Positions 33,526 through 46,452 of a DNA stretch of 64,000 nucleotides are shown in pieces. The notes beneath the pieces were generated by a model, which saw nothing but the letters and a program-made list of their open reading frames with translations, was not told where the DNA came from and did not search any database. A program made the position numbers and the translations under genes. This DNA comes from Pyricularia pennisetigena (Eukaryota > Ascomycota > Sordariomycetes > Magnaporthales > Pyriculariaceae), in the NCBI RefSeq assembly GCF_004337985.1, contig NC_043741.1, positions 7,894,819-7,958,818 of the forward strand, written 5' to 3'. Position 1 is the stretch's first letter, and each line of letters opens with the position of its first letter.

Positions 33526-34649
33526 ATTATAAACCCGGTACAACTATAAACTATAAAATCTCTACTTTACGCAAATTGCAATTATATATTAACACGAATA
33601 ACGCCTATTTTATCTATTTTTCTCTTTCCTTACCGCACATTATATTTACGACCGAAAAACTCCAAAAATCGCCAGCAACGTTTAATTTACGCGCCCAATA
33701 ACCTAAATAGTTTAAAATTTACCGCCAAAATGCAAAAATATTACGTATTTGGAAATTGGTTAATCCAAACCAATAAACCGACGAAAAACTCCCAATATTT
33801 GAAAAATTTACCGAAAACGTTATAAAATCGTTTAAACGTTCCCGATTCGACGATTATTATATAAATTTACGAATTTGGGATTTAAACCCGTTTAAAATTA
33901 AATGTAAAATAAACCAAATCGCTAAATCGTTTGCAAATACAAATAAACCTGTTTTTAAAGGTTTAAAAAAGTTTATTATATTTAACAATTTTACGTTTTC
34001 CGAAATAAAGCGCGCGGTAAATAAAATACGCGAAACGTAGGAATTATAAAAAAATTATATAAACAAATAATTCCGAAAAATTAATATTTTCCTGCAATGG
34101 GTTACAAAAAATATAAATTTAACGTATTTTAATACGGCGTTTTTTACCGTTTAACGCAACGGTTAAAACATTTTTAAAGGGATAATTAAAACGTTTTAGG
34201 AGAAATTCGTATTTTTTTTAACGCACGTTAAAAAGCAGGTAATTAAAAATTATAAATTAACCCTGGTTTTAGCGCGTACAATAAATAATAAAGCGAATTG
34301 GTTTAAAATTTACGATTTAACCTACGAAAAAACCCGGAATTATAAAATAACCGATTTTAAAAGGGATTTAACGATTAAAAACTTTATAAAAATAGGAAAA
34401 CGTTTCCAATTTTTTTGGGTTATAAGCGTTCGGAACGAATTAAATAAACCGGATTATACGATTACCTTTAAATATATTTTTAAATAATTTAGGAGCGTTT
34501 TTTACGACGATATTACCGACCCTTTAATAAAGGGTGGCCGCAATTTCGCTAAATTTTATGCGATATTTGGCGGATCCGTTAAAAAATAAAACAGAGGTTT
34601 AAACCACGCTCCTAATAGGGGTGAAAATAAAGGAAATATACGGAATAAA

Positions 34650-34830
34650 TATCTTTGTGGTTACAATTACTTTTGGTTACCAGATTTATGCGAAAAATTG
34701 GTATACGCGGTAATAAAAAGGAATTTTAAAATCCGTATACGTGGCCCCTATTTAACCGAAAATCGCAAAAAAATTTGCGCCGAATTTAAAAAGGACCGTT
34801 GGTCCTTTATCCGCGAATTACTAATTTAAA
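34650..34830 (+). pseudogene. copia gag zinc-knuckle remnant
   Basis: A plus-strand frame reads KYLCGYNYFWLPDLC followed by a lysine-rich stretch. Fungal copia gag proteins carry C-G-x-x-H-x-W-x-x-C here; the histidine now reads tyrosine, as a C-to-T change would produce. Context inside the element supports it. Confidence 0.6.
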
Positions 34831-35569
34831 AAGGTATAATTACCGAATTAGGATTTACCACGAACGGAAGGACGAAAAAAACACCGCAGTTTAAAAGATA
34901 GGGGGGGCCGCCCATTATTTCGGCGGCCTGTTTAACCATTTTTACCGAACCCGACGACTTTATATACTTTTAAATACGTTACGATAAAGGAATTAGCGCG
35001 TTTACGTTTATAAACACCTCCCACAGCCTATATTATAATAATATTTTATTTGATAATTGCTGTTTTATATATTTGGTAAACGTTAAAAAACGCCTGGACC
35101 CGGGTTTTATCCGTAAACCTATAAATACGGATCCGCAATTCGTTATATACGGTATTTAATAATTCAAAATTACCGCGTTTGGTACGCGCATTATATAAAA
35201 CGTGTTAAACGGAGGACGGACGTTAAAATTCGTTAACGTAACGTACGTGCCCAATTTTTACGTTAATATCGTGTTAAAAACGCGTTTAAAAAATAAAAAC
35301 GTGTGGTATAACGGCTGGGATTACATTTTACGCCTGGGGAATATAAAAAATAATTTGGTATTATACGGTTTATAACGACGTAATAACGTAATTTTTTTAT
35401 AATATAAACCTGTTTATTACCTGCGCGTTGCCCCTGCCGTACAAATATTTTTTGCAGGTATTATTTCCTTAACGGTTATAAACGGTTAGATAAAATTTAT
35501 TAAAATTTTACAAGGGAATTCCACGGGAGTATACGACGAAAAAAAAAATAATTCGTTAATTTAATATTG

Positions 35570-35906
35570 GAAAACCGGCCACTTGGGTCCGGAAACGCTT
35601 AAAACGTTGGTCCACCGGGTTAAAAATGTAAAAATTAAAAAACTAAAAATATTGGAATGCGAAGCGTGCGTTTAAACATATGGTAAAACAATGGTATCGA
35701 GGCGCCTAAGGGGCGAATTATATAAATTTTACCATATAATACACCTAAATCTTTTCCATTTTAAAAAATCAGGTACTGGTATACGGTATTTGCTATTATT
35801 AAAAAACGAATATTCGGGGCGTTTAACGATTATTCCGTTCACCGGAAAAACGAAGGCAGAATTTGTATTAATAATATTCGGTTTCGAACAGTGGGTAACG
35901 CGCTAA
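35570..35906 (+). pseudogene. copia integrase remnant (HHCC and start of core)
   Basis: Around 35570-35672 the frame reads KTGHLGPETLKTLVHRV then LECEACV, the His2Cys2 zinc module. It is followed by the core opening HLNLFHFKKSGTGIRYLLLL and EYSGRLTIIPF, in which the first catalytic Asp (HLDLF) reads Asn. Stops occur between the pieces. Confidence 0.85.
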
Positions 35907-37829
35907 TATGGCCTACAAATTGCGAAATTTTTCCACAATAACGAACTTATTTTAATAACGCATACGGGATATACTTTTTACCAAAAACATTGCAAAAAAT
36001 TTGGGATTAAAATAAAAACGCCTCCTTTTAATATATATAAACCGAACGGTTAAATAAAACGTTCGGGATAGGAGGTAATTGTACGCGCGTTTAAAATACG
36101 TTTAATAGCCAATTTACCTACCTCAATTTGGTTAAAAATAATTATAACCGCAGGTTATTTTATCAATATAAATTTATTAATAAACCGGAAAGGTTTTAAC
36201 CCAAACGAAATCCTATTGGTATAGTTTAAGGGGTTTTTTAAATAATATACATTTGCATTATTTATTATATTAAATAAAAATTTGCGCCCAAATTGGTTTG
36301 GTACGTACGTATACGGGTGTAAAACCTACGTGTTAAACCCGGTAAAAGCGAAATTAAAAAATAGGGTAATATTTAAAACGAACCTTAAAGCGCACGTGGG
36401 ATATTTGGTTAAATACAAATCTTTTAAAATATACCATATTTGGGTGCCCTTTTTCGATAGGGTTATCACTTTACGCAACGTCCGATTTAACGAAATACGT
36501 TTTTATTAAAAACCAGAGGAGGAAAGGATAAAAACCGGTAAATTTAGTAACGAATACAAATTTTTAATAAACCGGATTTACGAACTAATATTGGAATTTT
36601 TGGGGGACGGAATAATCGAACAATTGGATTTATTATAAAATAAACCATTGTTCGCACCTAATCCAAACGTTCCTATTTTTAATTAGGGGTTAAATAACGT
36701 ACCAATATTATAAAAACGGAGCGCGGAAACATTTACGGAGCACCGTAATATACATTTCCGCGAACAAATTGCAAAAAACGATATTTTTAAAAATTTGGGC
36801 GGACCGATCCCAGGTAAAACGGTTAATTAACCGGAACCGTTTGGGATATAAATGGTTGACGAACCAATAAAATATACGTTGGTAATACCAGCGTATTTAA
36901 AAATTTTAAAAAATAATGCAATAACGCCCAAAACGGGAAAAAATTACGTATTCGGTATATATATACTAAATAATAACGGATTTCCACCGCGTGCGCCCAC
37001 GGATTTTATAAAGGAACCGGGTGCGCCGAAATTAGTAAAAAATACCCGAACGGTGGGATTAATCGTTATTAATAACAAATTGGCGCGGGAATATTTTATA
37101 TTTAACCGTTTTTTCGTCGGGGGTAATATACCGGAACCGCAGTCCGAATTACCGAACCCGACAAATATTACCGTTATATCCGCATAACCCTTAAATATTA
37201 CGCCCGCGCCGGTACCTTAAACCAACGTTTAAACGCGTACAATAAAATTTAAACGTTTTTCGAAAACGCCCCGACCCATTATAAAAGTTTTGGAAATAAA
37301 TATAAAGGGATAACGCTAACGCGGTAAAAGAAATATAACCCGTGGAGGGCGCGGGGGTAATAGCAATAATACGAGCTTTGCAAACGCGATTATCCTAAGG
37401 GGGAAAAACGTGGTATACGGAAATAATAATATTTATTTAAAATAAATATATACCGAAAACCGGATATTTGTTCCAGGTTTTTAATTATAGTTAACGTTTT
37501 TATTAACGTTCCTACCTAATTAATAAAACACGTTGGAAGGCGGTAATTACAATTATAAAATATTGCACGAAATTATCGCGGCGGTAATATAATAAAAAAA
37601 ACCGGATAAAAAGGTTAAACCGCATAAAAACGACCTTATACCTGCGCCTAAAGCTTGGAAAAAGCTTATAACGCACCCGGATAAAAAGCAGTTTTTTAAA
37701 CAGCGAAAACGGAATGGATAAATTTCGAAAAAAAAAAATATGGGAAATAACCCCTCGGTCGAATTGCACCACAAAACCCGTACCGCTTATATGGGTATTT
37801 ACGTATAAATTCGACAAAAACGGTTACCT

Positions 37830-38340
37830 CGAGCGTTATAAGGTACGGTTCGTGGTAAAAGGTGATTAATAAACGCCTAACACGTTTAAAAACACCTACG
37901 CGGCGATATTGGTAATACGCAATTTTAGGTTAACATTAGCCCTAATGGCGTATTTCGACCTCGAAACGATCCAAATCGATATAAGCAACGCTTTTTTCAA
38001 CGTAACGTTTAATATAAATAAACTAATATTTTGCACCGCATTAAAAAGGTTTAAGAAAAAAAATACTGTATTTAAATTACGAAAAGCGCTTTACGGCATA
38101 AGGGAATTACCCAGATTTTGGTACGAAAAACTCCTAAAAACGTTACAAAATTTGGGATTTAAACCAATTAATAATAAATTATATATATATATATTTATAT
38201 AAAACAGGGTTATCGTAATTTTTTTCGTAAACGATATAATTGTATTATATACCGAAAAACACGCTAAAAACGGTAAAACGGTTATCGACGGCCTGAAAGC
38301 TAAATACGAATTACGGGAGGGGCAGTTTTCCTGGTTTTTT
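37830..38340 (+). pseudogene. copia reverse transcriptase remnant
   Basis: Reads FDLETIQIDISNAFFNV, then FKLRKALYGIRELPRFWYEKLL, the copia hallmark 'KALYGLKQAPRAWY', and further on FFVNDIIVL, where the YVDD-type motif has lost its first Asp. Stops separate the segments. Confidence 0.9.
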
Positions 38341-38379
38341 GGGATGCGCGTATTGCGAAATAAAAAACGACGCACAGCG

Positions 38380-39190
38380 ATTTTATTATACGATTTATAT
38401 ATCGAAAAAATCGCCATACGTTTTAAATTTATAAAAAATTTAAAATACCCGCCAACGCCATTACTAGAAAATCCTATAATAAAATACGAAAGGACCGCAA
38501 TTCCAAACGAGGTTAAAATTTACCAGGAAATGGTAGGGTTTATTTTATATACCGCAATTATGCTTAAACCGGACGTTACGCACGCAGTATTAATATTTTT
38601 TAAATTCCTTACCAATTTTAATTTTTTTTACAAACGTTTAACCAAAAGAATATTATTTTATTTATATAGCACGAAATTTTTAGGAATTAAATACGGAACG
38701 AGCGACTAAAATTAGCATTTTATATTCGCAAATAACGCATTTTTCGGCGACGATTTAAATACGAGGAGGTTTTTAAAAAAATACGTAATAATGCTATTCG
38801 GAGGAGCTATTAATTGGAGGGCGGTAAGGCAAACCACGGTAACGACGTTTATAATAAAAGTAAAATTACACGCATTATCGAAAGCGGCCAAAAAAATTAT
38901 GGCCTTAAAACGGATTTTTAAGGAAATATAGTTAAATTTAGGCCAACCCTGGAATTTATATTGCGATAATAAATAAACGATTCGTTTAATCGTTAACAAA
39001 AATTTTCGCATTAATATTAACCTACGCCATATAAATATATAAAATATATGGCTTAAACAGGAGTACGCCAAAAAAAATTTCCACGTTATTTATTTGGAAA
39101 TAAAGTTTATATTTGCAAACGGATTTACTAAATCGTTATCGATTTTTAAATTCGAGCATTTTAAGGTATTTTTAAATTTTTATAACGTTT
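38380..39190 (+). pseudogene. copia RNase H and connection domain remnant
   Basis: Contains YQEMVGFILYTAIMLKPDVTHAV (the 'YQ..VG.L.Y...RPDI..AV' block), then FANNAFFGDDLNTRRF and MLFGGAINWRAVRQTTVTT, matching the copia RNase H core with Asp changed to Asn at 'ASDASF'. Confidence 0.85.
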
Positions 39191-41235
39191 AGCAAAATTT
39201 AAAAAGGAGTTCGGAAACACGGTAAGGAATATAGCATTAAATAAAACGTGTTAAACCTATTAAAAAAAAAAAAATAACGATAAAAGGTAACAAATATATA
39301 AAATAACGGATATTTAAGGCCGAAACCCACCCATAAAAAAACCTAATAACCGGCGTTAGCGCCGCCAGGAAATAATATAAAATAAATGCCCGTAATGGGC
39401 TAACCATTAAAAATCGCACCCACTACCGCCGGCACGCCACCCATAATAATTAACCCCGATCCCACCTGGGTACCACGAAATAACGCCTTTTTTGCGCTTT
39501 ACGGCGCAAAAAAAATATTAAAAACCCTTTTTACGGGTTTTAACGCAGGAATATTCCTCGTTTAAAAAATTACCAATTTTTTCGCTTAGGATTCGGTCTA
39601 ATCCCGGAAATAATACGTAACCACGTTCCGAAAAAATTGGACTTTTTTAACGGGGGTACGCGGCGATATAAAAAACGCCTGGCCCAGGTCGCGCGCGGCG
39701 CGTTTAAAAAATCCCCCAATTGGGAAAAAAAGGCAGGTATACCTATTTCGGTAATTCCAATAACGCGGTAAACGCGTTCCCCGAATACGAAAACGCACGC
39801 CGGGCTAATTAACGCACAAACCGGTCGCAATTCCGGACAAATACGCTTTCGTATACCCGAAATATAATACCGGGCGATTTATAAAATCGTTTAGGCGTAT
39901 ACGACGGGGGCGAAAACGACGCGATTATATTATATACGTTAATTTACGCTATTTATAAATAAACGTTTTAAAATAGGGGAAATATTTACGAAACGGACGG
40001 GGCGGTTTTTATTATCCTTTTTTTCCTTATTTTTTTCCTCCTCCTCGGTTTTTTCCCTCCTCCTCCTTTTTATATTTTTTAGCTTTTATATATATAATTA
40101 ATAATATTTTACGTTTTTAAATACGGTTTGGGAATAATTTACGGTGTTTTTAACGCCGCGCGCGCCTTTAGCACGCCTGGAGGCGGTTTTAAGGGCGGCG
40201 GCCTAAATAAGCGTGGGGGCGGGCTCGGTAGCGGTAGGGGTAATAACGGGGGCGGGCGCAGGATTGGCAGGATTTCCAACCATTAATATTTCGGTAATAA
40301 TTTCCTCGGTTTGCGTTTCGGAAATTACCGTTTCGGCGGGGATAGCGGCGGGGGCCGTATCGGTAGCCGCAAAAGCAAAAACGGCGCCGGTAACGACGGT
40401 AAAAAAGGTTTATATTTTACCGTTAATATAATATAATAAAACCGGTTGCAATATAAATTATACCCGTTGGTTTTTAACCTCCCGCTGGGAAAATTGAAAA
40501 ACGCGTTGCAATTGCAACGCCTCGACGGCGTTGGTTCGTTTATATATATATAGGGAACGCGTTAATTAGGTCGTACGTTCGGAAATTTACCAAAACGCGG
40601 GTAAGGATTTACAATTATACGCGCCTTTCGGCGCGACCAAATCGATTCCCGTTAATAAGAGTAAAAGAAAATATTATATTATACCCGTTAACCAACGCCC
40701 AACCGGTATTTAGCGTATAACGCGGTTTATGCGCAATTTAACCCGCCAAAACAAACGGAAAAAAACCTATTTTTATTGTTATTGCTATTGCTGCTAATAT
40801 TAATATTAACGTTAATAAGCGCGTAAATCGTTAAACGCAAATTACAGGGCGCAAACGATTATTTACGAATTGGGTATTTGGGTATAAAATGAAATTCAAA
40901 ATTAAAATTCGGATTTAAAAAAGCGAACGAAATATATATTCGCCGTACGTTTACCAATTTTATTATAAATTATTATCGCTATTAATACAATAAAGGGTAT
41001 AATATTACGGATTCGTCGCCATTAAAAGGGGTTTACCGTTTGCGTTAAATATAATAGGAAGCGCTAAAAACTGGTAAAACCCGCTTGCGGCGCGCGTTGC
41101 ACCGTTACCGCTTATTAGCATTATAAATTTCCTTTATTTACGTAAATAAATATATATAAAAATTGGCCGTAAAGGCTGTATATAGTTATGTAAATAGTTA
41201 ATTCTGCTTATTTACGCAAAGTCAACTGGGGGGTG
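39190..41235 (+). other. mutated 3' interior of copia element
   Basis: AT-rich sequence after RNase H and before the 3' LTR. I could not assign a coding remnant. About 2 kb is long for a copia 3' untranslated region, so an extra frame, a nested insertion or extra gag-like sequence could be hidden here. Confidence 0.4.
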
Positions 41236-41401
41236 TGTTGCAGTAAATAGATTTTGGCATCACATAACCAGATAAGTTTAATCAGCGTTGTGCACACCAT
41301 AAAAGCGCTGCCACGCTCGTTAGCCTAGATAGCGCACCCTACCTGAATACATGGCTCTCCTACCACTCATGCAGGCTGCACGTGTACGTTCGTGTGCGTC
41401 A
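41236..41401 (+). repeat. copia 3' LTR (166 bp)
   Basis: Begins TGTTGCAGTAAATAG and ends GTGCGTCA. Seven transitions lie in its first 53 or so bases, next to the mutated interior; the remaining 113 bases match the consensus of the three copies exactly. Confidence 0.93.
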
Positions 41402-42833
41402 CCAGGCTACAGCAGCCCCGACGAGCAGCCATGACCGATACCCAACCCGCCAACCTCTACATATCCGGGTTGCATCCTCACCTGCCCCATGGTAGCACGT
41501 GGTGAAATTGGCCTTTTGATTTTGTCCCTCGCCGGGCATGGGGAGTCCGGCAGAGCAAAGGCGTCAGGCCAACATGGTCCCCGTTCACAGCTCGACAATC
41601 AAACATCTTGGCATGGTGGGCTTTTCCCGTTGATGTGAGCTTGAAAAGATAGGTTTGGTCTTTGCCGTACAGCATTGCCAAGCATTCGTTCCTAACACAT
41701 TTGAACTTGAGCGTAGCCTTCACTCCAGTGCGCCTTGGGTAACCGGAAGCTCCGGACCTTGAAATTTAGTTTAACTTTGTTGCAATGTAGCATCCTGGCT
41801 TGGTACCTTGCTGCTGATCAGACAAAGTCTGCAATGTTCGTGCTTGTGTATATAAATAGTCGAAATCCCCTTGTAGGTTTTGATCTACAATATCCCCATA
41901 TTTCTAGTTTCATTTCCGGTGCTGCCACGGGAAGATCTCTACAACTCCACAAAGACCAGATGCTTGAAACTTCCTCCTCGAACCACATATTCTCCGACAG
42001 TTTCGCGCTGTTCATCCTATTGCCGAGTTGCAGCTTTATGATATTCAGCCTCTACTCCTTGGGGAGCGGAGAATCCACCTCGGCACCCGCCCTGGTAAAC
42101 GTCTTTGCAGAAACGGTGCATTTTACTGCAAGTTAATTTTTTTTTTTGGGTCAATACTACTTCTGAGCCGCATCCCTGCCTTTTTACGAAAACGCCCGGT
42201 CAGTGACTGACAAGAAGCCCTAGCGAGACCAAGTAGGTTTGTAATATGCAACATTGATACTTTTTCTCTGGGGTATTATTCTAGACTTTAGTTTTTTTAA
42301 GTTCGGCAATCTACCATGTATAGAGGTTTCCTGGCCCAGTGCACGTCCATTGCGCCGTGCCAGCAAGCGGAGGCGTTTGCTTTGATGCGACGTTATGAAA
42401 CTGGATAGTTCGATCGAATCGCATGCAACCACTCTCGCGATTATTTGGTTTGGTTCGATTTTTGTGCAGTCAATATCACGTGGTAACCCGGTCGTTTACC
42501 TTTGATTTACCAATTTGGGGCGAGAGAGTTTTGCTTTGCACTCTTGGCATTTCAGTGCAGCTGTAGGTAATTTGAAACTATACAGTTCGTGTTTGGTCTT
42601 GGCTCAAACGGGCGATGGACCCAAGTCGGTTTTCCCCGCCGTTCATTTTTACCCAATATGGCATTTAACTTTTGTACACATACTGTATACATACCTCTGC
42701 CATATTATAAAAGCTCATCACAACTCCCTCTCCAGCGGTGTTTTCATATGCCATCAAGTCAAACCATACTCTTCTATTCTACTCTTGCATCTTCTCTTCT
42801 TTTCTCTTCGATCTGGCATCGTTTTCTGACAAA
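41402..42833. other. intergenic, promoter of small secreted peptide
   Basis: Composition returns to normal right after the 3' LTR. No domain was found in 41402-42600. A TATAAAAG at about 42706-42713 lies some 120 bp before the peptide gene. Confidence 0.5.
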
Positions 42834-43104
42834 ATGCAATTCTCCAAGATCACTTTTGTCTTCGGTCTTTTGGCCACAGCCGCCTCGGCCTTGCCCATCA
42901 CGGAGCAGTCAGGAACTGCCCCTCTGGCTCCAAGGCAGTTTGACATATTGCCCAAGCAGCCCTACCCCGCAGCCACCACGGGTAACCTGCACCCTCCGAC
43001 TCTCAGCAACTGAGTAACGAGCAGAAACAGGTACGGAATATCCGCCCGTCCTCGTGGCCTCCCCTGCCTCGCCAGTGACTAACCCGAAGAACTATAAAAA
43101 GTAA
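42834..43104 (+). CDS. small secreted peptide, possibly spliced
   Basis: From the ATG at 42834 the unspliced frame gives 59 residues ending at 43013. A 49-nt GT-AG intron (42982-43030) can instead be removed in frame, giving 73 residues that end EYPPVLVASPASPVTNPKNYKK split over exon 2 and stop at 43104. Residues 1-19 are a clear signal peptide (FVFGLLATAASA), followed by a Pro-rich, cysteine-free mature peptide with Pro-Arg at 'LAPRQ' as a possible Kex2 site. It has a TATA box and CT-rich leader. No homologue recognised; a secreted peptide of effector or signal type is inferred. Confidence 0.6.
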
Positions 43105-43319
43105 ACCGCTGTTGCCCCGAACCATCGTCAAAAAGCGGCGTCAAGTGCAATGGGCCACTGCAGTGAAGGACCGCCGAAGGTGGTGGTGGTGATTCACAGT
43201 GGTTGGTTGCCTGACATGACCATAAGATGCGCCGTTTGGGCGGCGCCAGTTCAACAACAAGCTCTTTCTCATACACGCATCGATATGCAACTTTCGAAAT
43301 ACTGTTCCTCTCGATTGTA

Positions 43320-43410
43320 TTTAGTTTCTAATGTCGATGGCATTGAATTTTGGAAGGCAGGGTACCGGTTGCCATGAGATACTTGACACCTTTTTCTCCC
43401 AAGCACGTTC
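43320..43410. repeat. 91-bp direct repeat, copy A
   Basis: Matches 46453-46543 without gaps at 87 of 91 positions, same orientation. The GH3 gene lies between the copies. Confidence 0.9.
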
Positions 43411-43527
43411 CCCGAGTGGTCTAGTTTTCGTGATGCCTTCTTTGATTGCTGGTCTGTTTTTGCACCTCGCCTTTGATGCCTACCGATATGGCGATGGTTC
43501 CCGACTAGGTGTAAACACTGGCTATTT

Positions 43528-45905
43528 TTACATGGAGGGCGCCGGCCATCTATCCAACACGACGGCCTCGCCTTCAAGAGTAAAGGTGGCCGTTGTTAAA
43601 GTCGGCTCGTCAATTGTAATGGTATACTTGCCCGGGTACAGCACCGTGTTTCCCTCTTTGTCGTGCCTCGCGATATCACCAAGCGTCCATTTTAGCTCCG
43701 CCGTCGCCGTCTGCCCAGGTGCGATGCCGCGGAGACGCGTGTAGGCCGAAAGGGTCTTGATCGGGTACGGCTTCGGTCCGTACTCCCCTGACAGGTAAAC
43801 CAGCGCCACGTAATCAGAGGCGCGGCTGCCTGTGTTGGTAACGGAGACCGGCAGTGGCGGCGCCTCGCATGTGTCTGGAAACTCGGCTGTGCAGCGGCCG
43901 ACGAGGTCAGCAATTTTGAGGGTGTCGGGGAAGCTCGAGGCAACCTCGGCTTTGAATGTCGTGTAGTGTAGACCAAAGCCAAAGGGCTTGACGTGCTTGT
44001 TGTACCATCTGTAGGTGCGCCCAGGATACTTGCAGGTCGGCCGGAGGTTCATATCCGTCATGGGGATCTGTTCCGTGTAGCTGGATGGGTACTGCGTCAC
44101 GGGAAGGCGACCTGCCGGGCTCTCTTGTCCTGTGATGAGCTTCATTACGGCGACGCCGCCGTCTTGGCCTGGCCAGTTGGCCCAAAGAACCGAGTCGATC
44201 TCGTCGAGCTCCAACAGAGGCGTGTCGTCAAGCTGGTCGCCGAGAAGAGTCACCACGAGCGGCTTGCCGAGCTCGCTCAGCTTCTTCACAAGAGCCAGCT
44301 GCGCCTCTGGCCAGTCGAGGTTGGTCCTGTCCAAGGTCTCGCCTGCAGCAGAGGTGTCGAGGCCGCCAAAGTAGAGAATGTAATCGGCCCCGCCGGCAGC
44401 CTCCAGAGCATTCGCCGTCCAGTTGTCGTTGGCACTATTGTTTTGCAGAACGGGGCCACTGGCCACTGTGATGTCGAGACCCAGCTGTCGCGCAGCAAAC
44501 GCCGGGGTGTACAGGTGGTGTGCTCGACCACTGTACCCGCCTTGAAGCTTCTCGGGCGCATCGGCCCAGAAGCCGATCATGGCGATCTTGTGGGAGGCAT
44601 CGAGGTCCAGCGGCAAGGTGCCGTTGTTCTTGAGAAGCACCATGCCCTCCACGGCGGCCTGTAAAGCGAGACTCTGGGCTTCGGCCGAGTTGACATGCTC
44701 CCAGTCCAGACCAGCATAGATGGCCTCTTCGCCGTCAAAGTAGCCTGCTCGCACGAGACCTTCATAGAGGCGAAGGAGGGCTCTGTCGACGGTCTCCTCC
44801 TTGAGCAGACCCTGCGACCAGGCGCCGGGGATGTCTGAGCTGCCGGTGTATTCACAGCTCGTATCCATGCCGGCCTCGAAGCAGATGGCAGTCCCGGCTG
44901 CATTTGTCGGGGCGTAGCGATGGTTTGCCGACACGTCGAGCACGGCCTCGCAGTCGCTCGTGACGTAGTTGTTGTGCTCGGTCCACTTCCAGTGCTCTCG
45001 GAGGATGGTTTGTAGGAGGTATGTGTTTGCGCAGGACGGCACGCCGTTGACGGCGTTGTAGGCGCACATGATGGAGCCGACTTTGGAGTCTCGGGCGCAC
45101 TGCTGAAAGGGCTTGAGGTAGTACTCGGCAAGGTCCTGCATGGTGATCTTTGCGTTGAAATCGTGTCTTGTAGTGCCGTTCCAGTCCTCAAAGTCGTTTC
45201 CGGCGTAGTGCTTGCAGGTCGAGATGATGCGGCGTTGCTCGTTTGGTACCGGTCCGTCCAGCCCCCTGGTGATGTACTCGGCGTACCGCTTGATGCGGAG
45301 AACGTCCTCGCCCGGCGTCTCGGAGCCACGCCCCCATCGAGGATCCTTGAAGGCGTTGACATTTGGCGTCCAGTAGTCGAATCCTGCCCAGCCGGAGTTG
45401 CCCCACGCCCTGGCCTCTATGCCGATGGCGGTGCCGATCTTTTCAATCAAGTCGTCGTCAAAGGCGGCAGCCATCAGCAGAGGCATGGGGTACGAGGTGG
45501 ATGAGTTGAATTCGACGTTGCCTTGGGGGAAGTAGGTGCCAGGAGCATACGCCACTCCATGCAGGGCCTCGCTCCACCAATTATAGGCGGGCAGGCCGAT
45601 GCGGGGTGCGCCTTGTGATTTGCTATTTTTGCTTCGTTGGCGCCAGTCTCGTCTCGACCACGACAGTGAAAGCGTCATGTTCACGGTAACTCTGCTCACC
45701 TGACTAGATTCTGCAGCTTCTCCTCGATGCTGAGCGCTTCCAAAAGGGCCTTCGCACGCTCGGGTGGCGACAGTGTGCGGTCGCAAACCTTGTTGCTGGA
45801 GAGTGTTCCATTGAGGCAGTTGGGGTAACTTTGACGCCGAGATCCTGGGTCCTCCTGCGCAAGGACAAAAGCGGCAGCGCCAAACACGATCCAGGCAGAT
45901 TTCAT
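43528..45905 (-). CDS. GH3 beta-xylosidase, secreted
   Basis: Exons 45905-45700 and 45622-43528 with a 77-bp intron; the junction reads [31 protein letters not shown], the family opening. 766 residues, normal for fungal GH3 xylosidases. Signal peptide about residues 1-16. The (beta/alpha)8 domain includes CKHYAGND (205-212) and the nucleophile Asp292 in YVTSDCEAV. The second domain has MVLLKNNGTLPL and SAAGETLDR, and a C-terminal fibronectin-III-like domain (PVSVTNTGSRASDYVALVYL) follows. It releases xylose from xylo-oligosaccharides outside the cell. A minus-strand TATAAAA lies near 45982-45989, about 80 bp upstream. The gene is framed by 91-bp direct repeats. Arabinofuranosidase side activity is common in the family. 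Confidence 0.95.
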
Positions 45906-45981
45906 TTTTAGTCGCAACTAAGCATGGCAGCCTATAGAATGCTTCGCTGTGCCAGTGGAGGGTGGCACGGTCAATGGGCCT

Positions 45982-45989
45982 TTTATAAA
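45982..45989 (-). promoter_or_regulatory. TATA box of GH3 gene
   Basis: TATAAAA on the minus strand about 80 bp ahead of the GH3 start. Confidence 0.55.
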
Positions 45990-46452
45990 AGTCGACGAAT
46001 GCGGGCGATGCGGGGACGTCGGAATGTACGGCATGATTGATTGGGGCGCATACAACCAGCGGCTCAGTGATGAAATATCGATGGGCTAAATTGACATGCA
46101 GGAACTATGCCGCTTCATATTATCCGGACAAGGCATGTATCCAGCCTAACAAGGTTCTCTTTTCTTTTTCCGACTACGTTGACGTACATCATCACAATTA
46201 TGGTAACTTATACATATCACGGCGTTAGGTACTTTTTGTAACGACACACACGATGATATGCCATTAACTGTCAAATGTAAAGATTAAAAACTGAACATGG
46301 AATGCAGCTCTTTTAGCTACTCCCAGTAAGAGTTTGCAGGTCAATTGTTGGCAATGCGAAACGTTCTTAGCGCAAACTCGTTGTCTCCAATGTGATCTTG
46401 ATAGGCGTTTGACTGACGCCCTAGACTGCCTTATGGAAGTCTACGAGCAAGC
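45990..46452. other. intergenic upstream of GH3
   Basis: Upstream regulatory region of the xylosidase gene. No gene, and no specific regulator site that I could defend. Confidence 0.45.

Larger units (their letters stand above)
33360..41401 (+). mobile_element. full-length Ty1/copia LTR retrotransposon, RIP-inactivated
   Basis: 8,042 bp bounded by two 166-bp direct LTRs starting TG and ending CA, with CCAGG target duplication. The interior is AT-rich and riddled with stops. Plus-strand remnants appear in copia order: gag zinc knuckle, integrase HHCC and core, reverse transcriptase, RNase H. A purine stretch (TGGGGGGTG) just before the 3' LTR serves as polypurine tract. Characteristic losses are of transition type, for example the catalytic Asp in HLDLF and in the RT VDD motif reading Asn. 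It inserted whole and was mutated afterwards. It can no longer code for its own enzymes. Confidence 0.93.
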
